NCBI GenBank assembly: GCA_964023275.1
Contig: OZ029923.1
Coordinates: forward strand, 6,792,729 to 6,856,728
From: Norana najaformis
Taxonomy: Eukaryota; Annelida; Clitellata; Crassiclitellata; Hormogastridae
Length of the DNA: 64,000 bases
Direction of reading: 5' to 3'
Position 1 is the first letter of the stretch. Every line of letters starts with the position of its first letter. The notes below the pieces were generated by a model. That model was not told where the DNA came from. It was given only the letters and a program-made list of their open reading frames with translations, and did not search any database. A program made the translations under genes and the position numbers. Below are positions 1 to 12,389 of this stretch, piece by piece.

Positions 1-239
1 TCTTAGTCGTTATCTCTGTCTCTGTCTCTGTCTCTGTCTCTGTCTGTCTGTCTATCTGTCTGTCTGTCTCTGTTTCTTTCTTTCCATCTCAGCATCTGCA
101 TATGCTATCTGTCTGTCTCTGTCTGTTTCTCTATCTCTGTCTCTGTCTGTATGCATGTCTGTATGTCTGTCTCTGTCTGTCTGTTTCTCTATCTCTGTCT
201 GTCTGTCTCTGTCTGTCTGTCTGTATGTCTGTCTGTCTG

Positions 240-276
<37 letters not shown>

Positions 277-1600
277 GTTTCTTTCCTTCTTTCCATCTCG
301 GCCTCTGCATATGCTCTCGGCATCTGTGTCTCTTTCTGTCTCGATATCTTCTGCATCTGTATCTACATTTCCTATTTACACAGAGCAATCTCCCTCCCTC
401 CTTCCTTTCCTCCTCCTTCTCTCCCTTCCTATCCCTCCTCTGTCTGTCTCCCTCTGTCTTTATCTCCTACTCTTTGTCTACCTCTGTCTCTATTGCAGTC
501 TCTCGCGCCTTCACTTTCGCTGTATAGAGCTCCCCTCTCTCACTCTTAATTCTTCTCCCTCTTCGTTCTATCCTTTCCATGTCTTTCTTATCTTCTGTCT
601 CTCTCTTGCTTTCTATGTCTGTCAGTCTCTCTCACTCATTCTCACTGTCACTTTCTCTCTTTCGCTCTCTCACTCTCTTACTGTCTCACCAACCCACCCA
701 TTCACTCACTCACTCACCCATGTGCACTTGCCTACCGACTCACCTACTCACTCACTCATTCACTCACTCACTCACTCACTCGCTCACTCACTCACTCACG
801 CTCATTGACACTCGCTCGCTCACTCACTCACTCACCCATGTGCACTCGCCTACCGAGTCACCTACTCACTCACTCATTCATTCACTCACTCACTCACGCT
901 CATTGATGCTCACTTACTCACTCACTCACGCTCATTGACGCTCATTCACTCGCTCGCTCACTCACTCACTTACCCACTCGCCTACCGACTCACCTACTCA
1001 CACACTCACTCTCCTGTCGTTTTGTATAAATGCCTGCATACAAAGTGTTCATTCCGTCTGCTTTCTCATTCATCGGAGTCGGTCTGCCCTAATTGTAGCC
1101 GCGTGTTTGCACCTGCTCTATGCATCCATGTGTTCTCGCTGCCTTCTTCTTCCGCCCATGTATCGCATTTTGACCGTGTGCGTTTCCTACCTCCCCTCGC
1201 TATCTCCCTCCCTCCCCTCGCTTTCTCCCCCTCAGTTCTCCCTGCTACTCTTTCTCTCAGCTTCCCTCACTCAGTTCCTCCCTTCTTCCATTTAATTTCA
1301 TTTCATTTCTTCTCTCTCCCTCTCCCTCATCCTCTCCCTCTCTCTCTTCTTCTCCCTCTCCCTCTGTTTCTGTCTGTCTGTCGCTCTCTCTCCCTCTTCC
1401 TCTCCCGCTCTGTATGTCTGTCTGTCTCTCTCTCACTCTCACTCTCCCCTCTCTCTCCCCTCCCTCTCCCTCTTCGTCTCCTCTCCCTCTCCCTTCTTCT
1501 CCCTCTCTGTCTGTCTCTCCCTCTCCCTCTCTCTCTATGTCTGTCTGTCTGTCTCTTTCTCTCTGTTTCGCTCCCTCCTCTCATTCTCGTTCATATTGAG
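1..1600. repeat. Low-complexity CT/TCTG/CTCA microsatellite tract
   Basis: The stretch is almost only pyrimidine-rich simple repeats: TCTG/TCTC runs to about 660, CTCA runs from about 690 to 1010, then CTCC/CTCT to about 1600. The long open frames here, in several frames at once, encode only Ser/Leu/Cys or Arg/Glu strings and are by-products of the repeat. In 690-1010 there is a longer period: a unit containing CCTACCGACTCACCTACTC recurs near 729, 850 and 979. Confidence 0.9.
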
Positions 1601-2415
1601 TAGCTCCTAATTGTGCTGGCGTGTTTACACTTTCCGCGTATTTGTACGTCTTTCCTGTCGTGTATTGCTCTTTGTACGTCTGTCTGTCTGTCGATGACCC
1701 TGCAGAGATATGCCTATCTATCTGTCTCTATCGAATGCTTCATTCGGTCTTCTATATATCCAGCTCGCCAACACGTAAAGTCTGCTTCTAGGGCCCCAGG
1801 CCTTGTTTGCTCATATTGTTCCGATATATGAGTTCGGCCCAGGGTCATTTAATTCTCCGATTCATCGTCTATTTCTCTATGGGTTGTCATTCTCCCGTTC
1901 TACTCTTCCGTCTCCCAATTCTCCCATAGTTCTCTTCGCCTCGTCTCCATCTGTTAAATTTATTAGCCTTTTCTTCCGGTTATGCTATGCTCTAGTCTGT
2001 TTCGTCTCACGCCTCTGAGGAGTTTTGGTGAAAGAGGTTTAATAAGTCTGTAATTACCATACCTTGGTTTAGGTTACCTTATTCCATTTGCGAAATTGTC
2101 TTATCTTACTTCGTCTTACCTCGCCTTATCTTAGGGTGCATTATCTTCTTTCCTTTGCGAAGCTATCAAGTCTTTTTCGGATTCATGTACTGTGTTTTTG
2201 ATTTTATATCGTCAACTTTTTATGGCTATTCAGTGTGGCTCGTTTTAGCAGTTTACTGACGAGAGCTTAATCAGGACAGTTCCAAGTTTAATTTTTCACG
2301 GCTTTGATGTTTATTTATAGCGCAGTTTAAATTTAATTTGTGTGCATCTGATTTCGTTGGTGTTACTTGACATGAGTTGAAATTGACTTGGAACACCGTT
2401 CTTTCTCGTGTGCAG
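1601..2415. other. Gene-free stretch upstream of the Cys-rich gene
   Basis: Mixed-composition DNA with no coding exon I can support. It probably contains part of the intron that precedes the first visible exon of the cysteine-rich gene, because that exon starts directly after a splice acceptor at 2415. No signal-peptide exon with a matching phase 0 donor was found here. Confidence 0.5.
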
Positions 2416-3232
2416 TGCGTGGGTGCAGCTGGAAAGTGCTTCAGCACCGGTCAGTGCTGCTCGGGTTTGGTCTGCGCTGCATTCGACGACTATTTCGGTT
2501 CGTATTACGACCTACGCATTTGTGTAGTAGGCCTATTTGTATTACGACCTCCAGATGTTCCAGTCTTCACCGTTGTCGTCATAATCATCATCATCATCAG
2601 CAGCAGTATCGTCGTCGTCATCATCATGAGCACCATAATGAGCATCATGTCCGCTACCACCATCATCATCACCACCACCATCATCATAATTATAATCATA
2701 TTCATCATAATAATCAGCATAATCATGATAGTAATCATAATCATCATAATAGTCGTCATATCCAATACCACCACCATCATAATCATAATCATCATACTGA
2801 TCATAATAATCATCATATCCACTTCCACTACCATCACCACCATCGTAATAATCATAATCATAACAATAATCAACATAATCATAATTGTAATCATAATCAT
2901 CATAATGATCATCATAATGATCATCATAATAATCATCACATCCACCACCAACACCATCATTTTTCATCATCATTCTATAATCCATTATATAGCCTAAACT
3001 GATATGATAACTTCTATACTTGTAACATCATAACTGGATCGCTTCGAAGTAAAAACACATAAACATCATCATAATCATAATTACCACAATCATCATCACC
3101 ATCGTCGTCGTCATCAACATCATCACTACATGGCTACCTTGCATTTTTTGTCGTGATCATGGTCAGTTGTGTTGTTCTCGTCATCGCTATCATCATCATC
3201 GCTATCACCATCATCATCACCATCATCATCAC

Positions 3233-3274
<42 letters not shown>

Positions 3275-5385
3275 ATTAGTCGTTGTCGTCGTTGGAAGGG
3301 GCAGAGCAGGTGCGCGACGAGTGAGGTCGAGCGCATGTGTCACGTGATTGCTTGTCGTGAGGCGCTATATAATTTCCTGAATGAATCAAGAACAAGATCT
3401 TGTCAAAGCTGTCACGACCGCACGAACCAACAACAAACGGAGCGAGTCGTAAATAATGTAGAGGGCGCGAGATCTCTGAGAACGGTTCTGTTTGCAGCAG
3501 ATGACGACCACTGCGCGTGCGCGTGCCTCTTTGACAGGTCATAAAAGGCGCTATATCAATGTTCAGTTACATACTTACGCACATACACACCCACATACAT
3601 ACTGCACGTACATGCATACATACATACATACATGTATACGTACATACATACATACATATATACGTGCACACTTAAATAATTAAACACAAACATACATACA
3701 TGTGTACGTACGTAATACGTACATCCATGCATACACACATAATACATGCATGCATACATACATACATACATACATACATACATACATACATACATACATG
3801 CATTCATATATACATACATACATACATGCATACATACATTCATACATGCATACATTCATACATACATGCATACATACCTACATACATACATACATACATA
3901 CATGCATACATACATACATACATACATTCATACATACATACATATTTAGTTACTTTTTTGCTTGTTTGCCTGCTTACTTACGTACTTGCTTATTTACTTA
4001 CTTTCTTATTTACTTACTTACTGTTCTCTGACTTATCTCTGATCTATCATTTATGGCCCATATGTCCGTCCGTCCGTCCGTCCGTCCGTCCGTCTGTTTT
4101 TGTAAATCCTGCTGTCAATATTATTCGTAATTTCGGTAGTTTTCTTAATAATCCGAGTGTTATTTGTTGCAAATGCCCTCCGGAGGAGCGTCGACGTCTC
4201 CTCCTAATAACCTCTGATAATCGTCGCCCGTCGTCGTCTTTGAATCTCTGCGACGACACTTTTAGGGGGGGGGGGTAATTGCCCCGGGTAATTGTCCGTA
4301 ATGGCGACGTTTCCCTTTGTTGTCGATCAGGACAGAAACCGGAAGTTCCCGGGTACTGCGTCAAGGAGAAGGACCTGCAGGTGTGCGCCGCCAGCTCCGA
4401 CTGCGCCGACGGCAGCAAGTGCGCGTCCCTCGGTAGGACAGGCGAGAGATACTGCCTGCCGAGGCCGGAAGATGGCGCCGGTGACAGGCTTCCGATCAGA
4501 CCAATCGGTATCGCAGCTACTCTCGGCAAGATCAAGGGAGGCCTAGGTAGGAGATCGGCGAAGCACTGTTTTCTTAAGTCTGTCTTTGCTTCTTTATTCT
4601 GTCTGCCTTAGTTTGTGTCTGTGTGTATGTATGTCTGTATGTTCGTGTCTGTCTGTGTCTGTTTGTGTGTCTTTGTGGGTGTGTGGGTGTCTATCTGTCT
4701 GTTTATATGTCTGCGTGTTTGTGCATGTCTGTCTATCTGTCTATTTGTGTATCTTTATGTGTCTGTATGTGTGTGTCTGTCTCTGTGTGGCTGTCTGTCT
4801 TTGTGTCTGTCTTTGTGTCTTTCTGTTTGACTGTCTGTCTATCTGTCTATTTATGTCTTTGTGTGTGTGTGTGTCTGTCTGTCTGTCTGTCTGTCTGTAT
4901 GTCTGTCTGTCTACTATCATAAGTGAAAAAACAACGAATAGACAAGTGGTAGTTAGACCTAATTTTTCAGCTGAGCTGTATGTATATGTGTATGTATATG
5001 TGTATGTATATGTGTATGTATATGTGTATGTATATGTGTATGTTTATGTGTATGTATGTTTGTATGTTATCAACTGAACATTTATGGAGCTCATTTAGGG
5101 GACCTCTTGCGATCACAATTATTTACTTTATCATCGCACCTTAGCAAACGTCTCTATGCATCCGAACAGTTCAGGACCTCTCAAAATGGCAATCTGGTAG
5201 GTGGCGCTGTACAGCAGAGTGTAACGGTTGCTGCTGCAGGTGCTCAGTGCCAGACGGATGCGGACTGTGGGGCGATGCTGGAGGCGAAGAGCGAGAGGCT
5301 TTGTTGTCAGGATGTCCGCCGAGGTCGCCAGGGAATCAAGCGTGTCTGCGACCGAGTCACGCCCATCTCCGTCTGCATAACTTAA
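2416..5385 (+). CDS. Secreted-type cysteine-rich small protein, prohormone-3/ITG-like resemblance (5' partial)
   Basis: Three exons join in consistent phase: 2416-2497, 4331-4546 and 5240-5385 (TAA). They encode about 147 residues with repeated Cys motifs: GKCFSTGQCCSGLVC, GYC..VCAASSDCADGSKC, then AQCQTDADC, ERLCCQ, RVCD and a final VCIT. All three inner boundaries use phase 1 with AG acceptors; the first donor (G/gttcgt) is weak, the second (G/gtagga) is better. There is no start codon or signal peptide in the window, so at least one upstream exon is missing. Arrangement of three short Cys blocks reminds me of the Cys-rich region of invertebrate prohormone-3 (ITG-like) neuropeptide precursors, but that is from memory and weak; no clear dibasic-flanked peptide is visible. 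A possible poly(A) signal ATTAAA lies at 5517. Both introns are filled with microsatellites. Confidence 0.6.
2578..3290. repeat. (ATC/CAT)n microsatellites in intron of the Cys-rich gene
   Basis: Trinucleotide CAT/ATC/AAT repeats run 2578-2985 and again 3180-3273. Both strands are open in several frames, giving poly-His/Ile/Met strings, which is expected for such repeats and not evidence for a protein. Confidence 0.9.
3580..4085. repeat. (CATA)n, (CTTA)n and (CCGT)n microsatellites
   Basis: CATA/CATG tetranucleotides run about 3580-3945, followed by TTACTTACTT repeats to about 4022 and a CCGT run at 4065-4092. The open frames (His-Thr-Tyr-Ile repeats) are artefacts. The tract is in the first intron of the Cys-rich gene. 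Confidence 0.9.
4600..5060. repeat. (TGTC)n and (TATGTG)n microsatellites
   Basis: TGTC/TGTG repeats run about 4610-4915 and a TATGTG hexanucleotide array about 4978-5060, in the second intron of the Cys-rich gene. Confidence 0.9.
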
Positions 5386-6089
5386 CAGGTTGTTTCACGC
5401 CTCAACTGACGCCTCTTCAGCTGCTACTGCTGCTGCTGTTTCTATGGCAACGACGGCGCAGTGGTCTTCTGAAGACATCCGTTGCAATTGCGATGCGATA
5501 CGCTTGATGAATTGCGATTAAATCCGTGGCCCATTTTCACAACTTTTTATGGTCGTGTGTCAGGGTAGAGTACAGTAGTAGTAGGTCGGTTCGTCAGATA
5601 CACAGCCACCGACTTTGATTTAACGCCGAGTCCTGTATTTTTCTGTCTCCCTTAGTTTGAGTTTACTTAATTTCGGCAGTGTCTGAGCCCTTTTTGTCAG
5701 CAGGTGACTTCAGATTATCCGCAAAACTGGAGATGTTCTAACCTGGAAATTTTCACAGCGCCGTTATCATAATCAATTTCTCTAGCGCCGCTTATAAACA
5801 AACATCGAATTCCATGATGGTGATTCTTTGTTTAGAACTAGTCGAGAGCCAAGAGACCAGGAAATCATAGGTTAATAGAACAGGTATGAATATTGATTTC
5901 TTTAAGACATGTATCATAAGTTTATTTAAGACTGCATTAAGATTTCGTTACTGAAGTTAACCATAAGCTTTCTAAGCCTAGAATTGTTCACTTTATACTT
6001 GGGGTTATCTAATTCAACCCCACATGCACAAACAGGCTTACATAATAATCTCTAAATAACATACTTATGCTCCTAATTATTGTTCACTT

Positions 6090-6230
6090 GTATTTGGCCT
6101 GGAACCGAACCTGATATATCTGCCGCACCAATGTTGTTTTGACTGAGCGCCTGTGAATAAGCTGGTTCCCGCGACTTAGCTTTCGTTGAGGGCTGTAGAA
6201 ATCTCGAGATTACGATTACGATTACGATTC
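6090..6230 (+). mobile_element. Retroelement 3' fragment, family S2
   Basis: Contains the family signature GAGCGCCTGTGAATAAGCT, then a segment ending in GAGATTACGATTACGATT. The same block recurs at about 10340, 12000 (reverse), 27020, 29070, 53620, 53870 (reverse) and 55770. Confidence 0.6.
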
Positions 6231-7989
6231 GCTGATGTTCCCTTTCCATATGTCATATGCATAGTTTCATCATTGTACCCCCTATATCTCCCTATACCGT
6301 AGATGCTCAGCTTGAGAATAGGATACAGCACTAAATTTTAGCGTCGGGGAATAGGCTTTTAGGCCAATGTGGCACTGGGACATTTCAGAGAGTTACAATT
6401 AGGCATACGTTTACATTACGAGCTAGAGACCACTCCATGTGTTCATCTTACCCACTTTTTCGTGACCTCGATTTAGCTATTTTTCCTTCCAGTCCTTAAC
6501 TTTGTTTTTGGTGTTAAATAAGAGTAACATTCCAGTAATTTTCGACCACTGTTGTTGCCGCGTTGGACAGTAACGATAGAAACCCATATTTTGAAAAATA
6601 GTATTGAATCGAATAAAATGTGCAACTGCAGAATTATCTGTGCTTTGTCGTGCCAATCTCTCTAGGTCACGTACTTCTTTCTCCGTCTGTCTGTTTGTCT
6701 GTATTAGCTTACACCTGCCTCTCCTTTGATCTGCCTCTTGCGTCTGTCTGTATGCGTCTATATGTATGCGTCTGTCTGTTCGTCTGTCCATCCATCCAGC
6801 CAGCCATCCATCCATCCATCCACCTCTCCTCTCATTCGATTGCGACCTCTTTCATATCCCTCTCTCTGTTACTCTGTCTATATGTAAGTCGGTTTGTCTG
6901 CCTGTCTCTCTGAGTGTGTGTCTGTCTGTTTGGTTGTTCTACTTTTATTCAATCACATGTCTGGAATTCGAATCTGAGTGTGCAAAATGACGTCAACGTT
7001 GTTTGGCACCGTAACCTGTTGAGCTGCAGGATCCTCGGCTTCCGAGGACTATATTTGTTAGAGGTTGCGCTAAATGAGCACTTATAGGCCTGTCTCATCT
7101 AACCAATCAACAAATCAATTGTGAAGTCGACTTTACAGTGAAGTGTGTCTATTTCCTTGCCAGTACAAGCTTCCAAAGAGTCACCAAACTGTCAGTTTGT
7201 GTCAAATCGCACTTTCGATCAGCATAGGCATATAACGAAAAGAAGACAACACTTCAAATAGTTTTAATGATATTGACATTAGCTGACAATGTAATAACAC
7301 TTTCTGTGGGCAGTTATAACGTGGACTATAGTCCATGCGCATTTAATGGGTGTTGTCTTCGATTGCACTTCTCCCTAAAGCGCGCACAATATCGTCTCTG
7401 CAACCACGGTTAGCAAGTACACAGTATTTCCCGTTTTTAATAACACGACGTTACATCCGCTCTGTGTAATATTATTCTCGCACGGCTCTATGTGTAATAT
7501 ATACTCCTCCGTCGATGATGCTTGTTTCCAGGTCTTGCCGCTACTAATGCTTGCGTTTGCGCCCGGAAGAGAGTGTGTGTGTTGGACATCGATTGTAACG
7601 TACGGCAGTAAGTGGAGGCTCTCGTTCAGTGTTAATATGTGAAGGACAGCGCTATTATGATGGCTTATTTATAAAGCCTATACGACGATATTATTCCTTG
7701 ATATTTACGCACTTAGGCCTAACTGGATGACAAGCGACAAATCACACCAGCTTGTGCACATAAGTTGATGTGCCATGAATGGTTTATGTTTCATAAGCCT
7801 GCAGTAAATAGCCTATTATATAAATTTATAGGCCTATATATAATATTATTATAGGCATATATATAACAGTTGTGAGATGCAGCTTTCATTTTCAGTGTTC
7901 AGAGATCCAGTGGGGAGGTGGAATATTTTCTGGGTAATAAGAGACTATTCAAAATATATGACACTTAGTAGAAGTTCATTTTAAATGGG

Positions 7990-8166
7990 ATAGAAACGCT
8001 TGATTTGAATCCCTGGCTAGCACTGTCTGCAGGCCCACATGGGGACCTTAAATGGCGTGGCGCCCGTTCAAACAGGTAGCGGTGGTCACCTGATTAATTC
8101 ACGGAAAAATAGCTGGGTAGAGGCTATACGGTCGCTACAGGAAACCGTGTACATTTACATTTACTT
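7990..8166 (+). mobile_element. SINE family S1 copy, 5' truncated
   Basis: Shares the conserved core GGGACCTTAAATGGCGTGGC and the end GAAACCGTGTACATTTACAT with full-length S1 copies at 51128 and 51728. The tRNA-like head is missing. Confidence 0.7.
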
Positions 8167-9764
8167 GAGGAGCCGACCTGTTGCAGAGAAATATAGTCTC
8201 ATAGAAACCGAATTTATGTAGCAGGCCTCGTCATGGGTATAAGTGGTTCCTTTAGCATTGCTAAAGTTGGGGAAAACGGTGTTGAGTTTGAATAGTTTTA
8301 GTAAAAAATTTAACAAACTTTAATGGCATGTAAAAATACTGGGCCCTCGTGTGTCCGTTATAGTAACTCAGATTTTTCCTGGGCAGAAGGCACAAATACC
8401 AGACTGTCTGGTTTTAAACCGGACACCTGGCAACTCTATCATCGTAATTAAAATGCCTGGTCAATCTGTAGAGGAAGGGGAACAACCCCCCAGTGGTTCA
8501 GATTGTCTCCCACTGAAGATTTATTTTTGCACACAATTCGCTTCTGCCCATAATTGTAATCATAATCTCAAGATATTTATAGCGTCCAGAGGAAGCCTGG
8601 GTCTTTCCCACTGTTGCTGCCAACGTACGCTGGTCATTAATCAGTAATGGCTGAGCAATTAATATTCATCAAGAAGGTCCGGAAGGTATGTGTACACACT
8701 GACCACTCGTGTATGCGGGGCTCGAACCTGCCCACTCTGAGGTAAAAAAGGAGGTGCTCAATCAATCCACTGTCGCGTCACTTTATAACAACAACGCACC
8801 ATCCATGCAGCTGACGCAAATAAACTTCTCTGTTGAAAACCGTTCCGGTTGTAATTGTTTATTTTGGGCCTGCAAGAGTTATCAACAGATTTGTGGAGCT
8901 ACACGAGCGATGGCTACAACGGTGCTCCACGTCACAAGGGTCCTTCGACACATCAGAACTGGCTTTGCAGACCGCCATCGTTTTAGGGACCTGGTATCAG
9001 TCTAGTGGTTAGTGTGTTGAATGTTGGAGTTCAATTCCTGCCAGGTCAGAGGTAATTTATCATGTTGTTTCTAAGTGGACTCAACTGTGGAAAAGTGCTA
9101 ATTGCTGGCGTAATTTCCAGCTTGGTCAAAGATGATTTATCAGATTGTTCCTAAGTGGACTTAAGTATGGGAATTAGGACATCGGACATACATGGTAAAG
9201 ACCATCGACACAATTTAGAGAGTGGGTGAAGGCTTAAGCTGATGCATGAATCTGTAAATGGGGCCAAGTAACCAAGGCTGTACTTAACTTTGCTGAAATA
9301 TTTCTGACAACCACTTTTTGCTTTCCTCCACAGCTTGCAGACTTTCCACCTATTCACTATTATTATTATTATTATTACTAACTTCTATAGCGCTGGTGTA
9401 TAATGCACAAGGCATCAAACGATGGAACTCTAAAACCAAACCTTAATCGGCCTCCAACACTTTCGTCCTAACCCAAACTTAGGCACACCAAAACTTATCT
9501 TCATGGTAAAAATGAGGGCAAAAACTCCTCCAGTCCTCAGATTTTCAAATGGGGCTTGGACCCTGAACCACCTCTGTCGCCTTTGTACACAGTTAATTTA
9601 TATATATCCACATCTCTATAAACACAATCATATGTATACCTACATTAAAATAATGTGTACATACAGCACAGTACATACTGTTATCTACATTTGTTAAAAG
9701 CGTACGCCAAGATGCCTCTGAGCACGAGGATGCCGGATAGCATACTGATCATGGCTGTATTTAA

Positions 9765-9945
9765 GAGATTTGCATTTCGGGCTAGCACACTCCATACACG
9801 GGTATCTTAAATGGTGTGGCACCCATTCAAATGGGCAGCGGTGGTGAAGGATCTCACCCGATCAATTAATTGCAAAATGAACAGGACTGAGGCCATAAGG
9901 TCAATATAGAAAAATGTGTACACATTTACGTGTACTTTTTACGTT
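9765..9945 (+). mobile_element. SINE family S1 copy, 5' truncated
   Basis: Carries the S1 core (GGTATCTTAAATGGTGTGGC, then GGCAGCGGTGGTGAAGGATC) and the S1 tail, without the tRNA-like head. Confidence 0.65.
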
Positions 9946-10214
9946 TCCTGTATACGCAAGCATCCACAATCGCTAAGCAAAAATCAGATATTTTTGTGGA
10001 TGCGTAGATACTATATCATGACACTTAATATGGCTCCTTGAAGTAACTCCCAAAACATGGACTACATGTATATCAGATGCCTCTCTCTTCAGGTTTACCA
10101 ATATTGTGACTTCATCCCAACTAATTGCGGTGTGGTAGGTGAAACTGGTATCCAAAAGTTGCACTATAAGATGGTGCAGTGTATACCTATATGTAGCAGG
10201 TCTTTCTAAGTTTG

Positions 10215-10490
10215 TTGCAATTTCACCATTGGCCTTTCACTCAAAAATGAAAACATTCCTCTTTCACAGATCCTATCCTGGCTCCCCTTCTTCCTCTAAT
10301 CTCTCTTTCCACTCCAATCCCAAACATCACCCACCTTAGCTGCCACACTGTCTCTCTGCCTGACTTGGATCGTGACCTGGAACCGAACCATTTCTGCCTA
10401 TCCATTTTGTTTAGGCTAAGCGCCTGTGAGTAAGCTGGGCCCCATGACGTGGCTTTCATTGGGCACTGTTGAAATCTCCGGATTACGATT
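10215..10490 (+). mobile_element. LINE 3' end with S2 tail
   Basis: Starts with a frame reading MKTFLFHRSYPGSPSSS, which looks like the C-terminal end of a non-LTR retrotransposon ORF2 (family endings of the type LKTHLF are common), and passes directly into the S2 signature GCGCCTGTGAGTAAGCTGG. This copy suggests S2 is the 3' untranslated end of a LINE and not an independent gene. Confidence 0.55.
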
Positions 10491-11921
10491 CCACCTGTCA
10501 AACAGTGCTCAAATGGTAATTAGAAAAATCACAATTTATGGAAAAAAGATACAGACTCTAGCTGTAAAACACATAAATTCAGTATATTATTTTACAGAAC
10601 AAAATACAAAATTCATGAAAATGGCAGGAAAAATGACTCCATACAACCTCTTGCAAAGTGCAACGTCTCAAACACAAGACACAACTGTGAAAACAGTTTT
10701 CAAGCAAATTTTTATTGCAGATGTGTATTTGGTTGGTACTTTCACGAGCAAAATGGAAAAATTTGTCAAGATTGCTATTTCATATATTACGGTAGTAACC
10801 TGCTTTATCAGAAACTGTCTAGCATGATACGGTGCAGTTGTTGGCCGTTATGGGCTACAAAGCTCTTGCAAAATCGCCATAAATGAAAAATATGGTAACA
10901 CATTTAAACAAACTACACCTTGTTACAGAAACAATGCCTGCATTTAATTTACTAAGCACCTCAACAGTCTGACACCTTATCAAACCTGAAACATAACAGA
11001 ACTGCTCCACATCTTGAGTTTGGAGAAACTAGGTTCCAATCAGTACATAACAATAAAGCTGCCTAAAAGCTTAAGCTTTCATGCAGCCACGAAAGATCCA
11101 AAACCCGAGTGCACGTTTATCTGTGTCTCAGCAGTTCAACCCAAAAATCAAACCTCTGAATTAATTGATGGTAGAAGCATTATAATATAATAATTATGGA
11201 TATTTCCTTATCCGACTTATTATCTTTCTTCTCACACCTGGCTAAACAAAATGAACCAATGAAACTCAATCTCCAAAATTTCAGCTATTAAGAGACATGC
11301 AAAAAGCTTGGAAGATACATGATAGTCAGTTTGGTAAATAAGAAAACAAATTATACTGAAATCCCGGAACTGAAATCACTGAATGAATCACTGAATAGGC
11401 TGACTGATAATTATCTGAAAGACCGGATAAGTGAAACTGTCAGCTTAAAAGCTTTGTAGCTTCCCCAGACCACAGCACTTGTGAGCGTTGCTCGAAACAC
11501 CCATTTCACAACCACACCACTAGTCGATGTCTTTGGAATCCTACAATAACCACAGAGTTAATTGTCAACTCCAAAACATACAAAATCATCATTATAACTA
11601 TGCACTTAAGAAAAGATCATACTGAAATAAGATTGGCACTTTGTTAAACCCACAAGCTTGAAACCACGGCAACATCTAATCTAATGACTTCTACTGTGCC
11701 ATTATCAAAACGCCCAAGGCATCAATCAATGGTTGCTTCAAGTGAAATGCCCAAAGCATCAATCAATGGTCACTTCAAGTGAAATATTTAAAATCATAAT
11801 CCTTTGGAGAAGCCAGGTAGAATTCCTACAGGTCAGACAAACCAGAAGTCAGGCTACGGTGGGGAAGCAAGTTGAAGCAGACGAGTCTCAACTTCAGATC
11901 TGAATGACATCGCAAAACTGC

Positions 11922-12062
11922 CAAAACAGCGCCCAAAGAAAGCCACGTCTCAGGGAACAACTTATTCACAGGCGCTCAGTCAAAGCAAAATCGAGAGGCA
12001 AAAGTCGGGCAGAGAGACAGCTATGGTGGGTGATGTTTGGAATTGGAGTTTTGGGATTGAAC
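11922..12062 (-). mobile_element. Retroelement 3' fragment, family S2, reverse
   Basis: Reverse complement of the S2 block: CTTATTCACAGGCGCTCAGT is the complement of the family signature. Confidence 0.6.
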
Positions 12063-12389
12063 GGATCAAACTTGGCAGTGAATACCAATTCCATCTTTTC
12101 TGTCGTATCATGTGTCTTATTAGTAACTATAAAACAAAGTATTTCAAACACATTAGGACAGCCTTCTCTGTGAACTTCCATAATTTCTTAACTGAACTTT
12201 CACATGACAAGCTGAACTTTGCACTCTGGATGCAAAGATGTGAATCCAAATTGTTACTGCAACATTAGAACAATAATGTTAAATTTGTGTGCATGTTACT
12301 TAGACGTGCAAAATTTCAAGACAGTATGCAACTGTGAAGACACACACTGAAACCATGGAAAAAATGATAAAGGGAACAAGGCTACTCAC

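Larger units (their letters stand above)
5386..12389. other. Repeat-rich region between the Cys-rich gene and TRABD
   Basis: Seven kilobases without a gene I can support. It holds the 3' flank of the Cys-rich gene, SINE and LINE 3' fragments (listed separately), a small TC-rich stretch at 6680-6935, AT-rich DNA near 7810-7865, and a roughly 39-bp direct repeat in two copies at 11711-11788. The last exon of the minus-strand TRABD gene should lie in the right half but I could not place it. Confidence 0.6.

Noticed and set aside
102..1603. Several long overlapping open frames on both strands
   Set aside because: They follow TCTG/CTCA microsatellites and encode only low-complexity strings; no splice-consistent or domain content.
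2505..3002. Long His-rich and Ile/Met-rich frames
   Set aside because: Open in many frames at once because of ATC/CAT repeats; the real coding part here is only the 82-nt exon at 2416-2497.
3556..3949. HTYI-repeat proteins
   Set aside because: Product of a CATA tetranucleotide array, seen on both strands and again at 59480-59815.
8351..8647. 98-codon ORF as a gene
   Set aside because: Lies in repeat-rich DNA, no motif, no splice-consistent neighbours.
9151..9357. Minus-strand ORF as the missing last TRABD exon
   Set aside because: No hydrophobic C-terminal segment or similarity to TRABD ends, and no suitable phase-matched acceptor.
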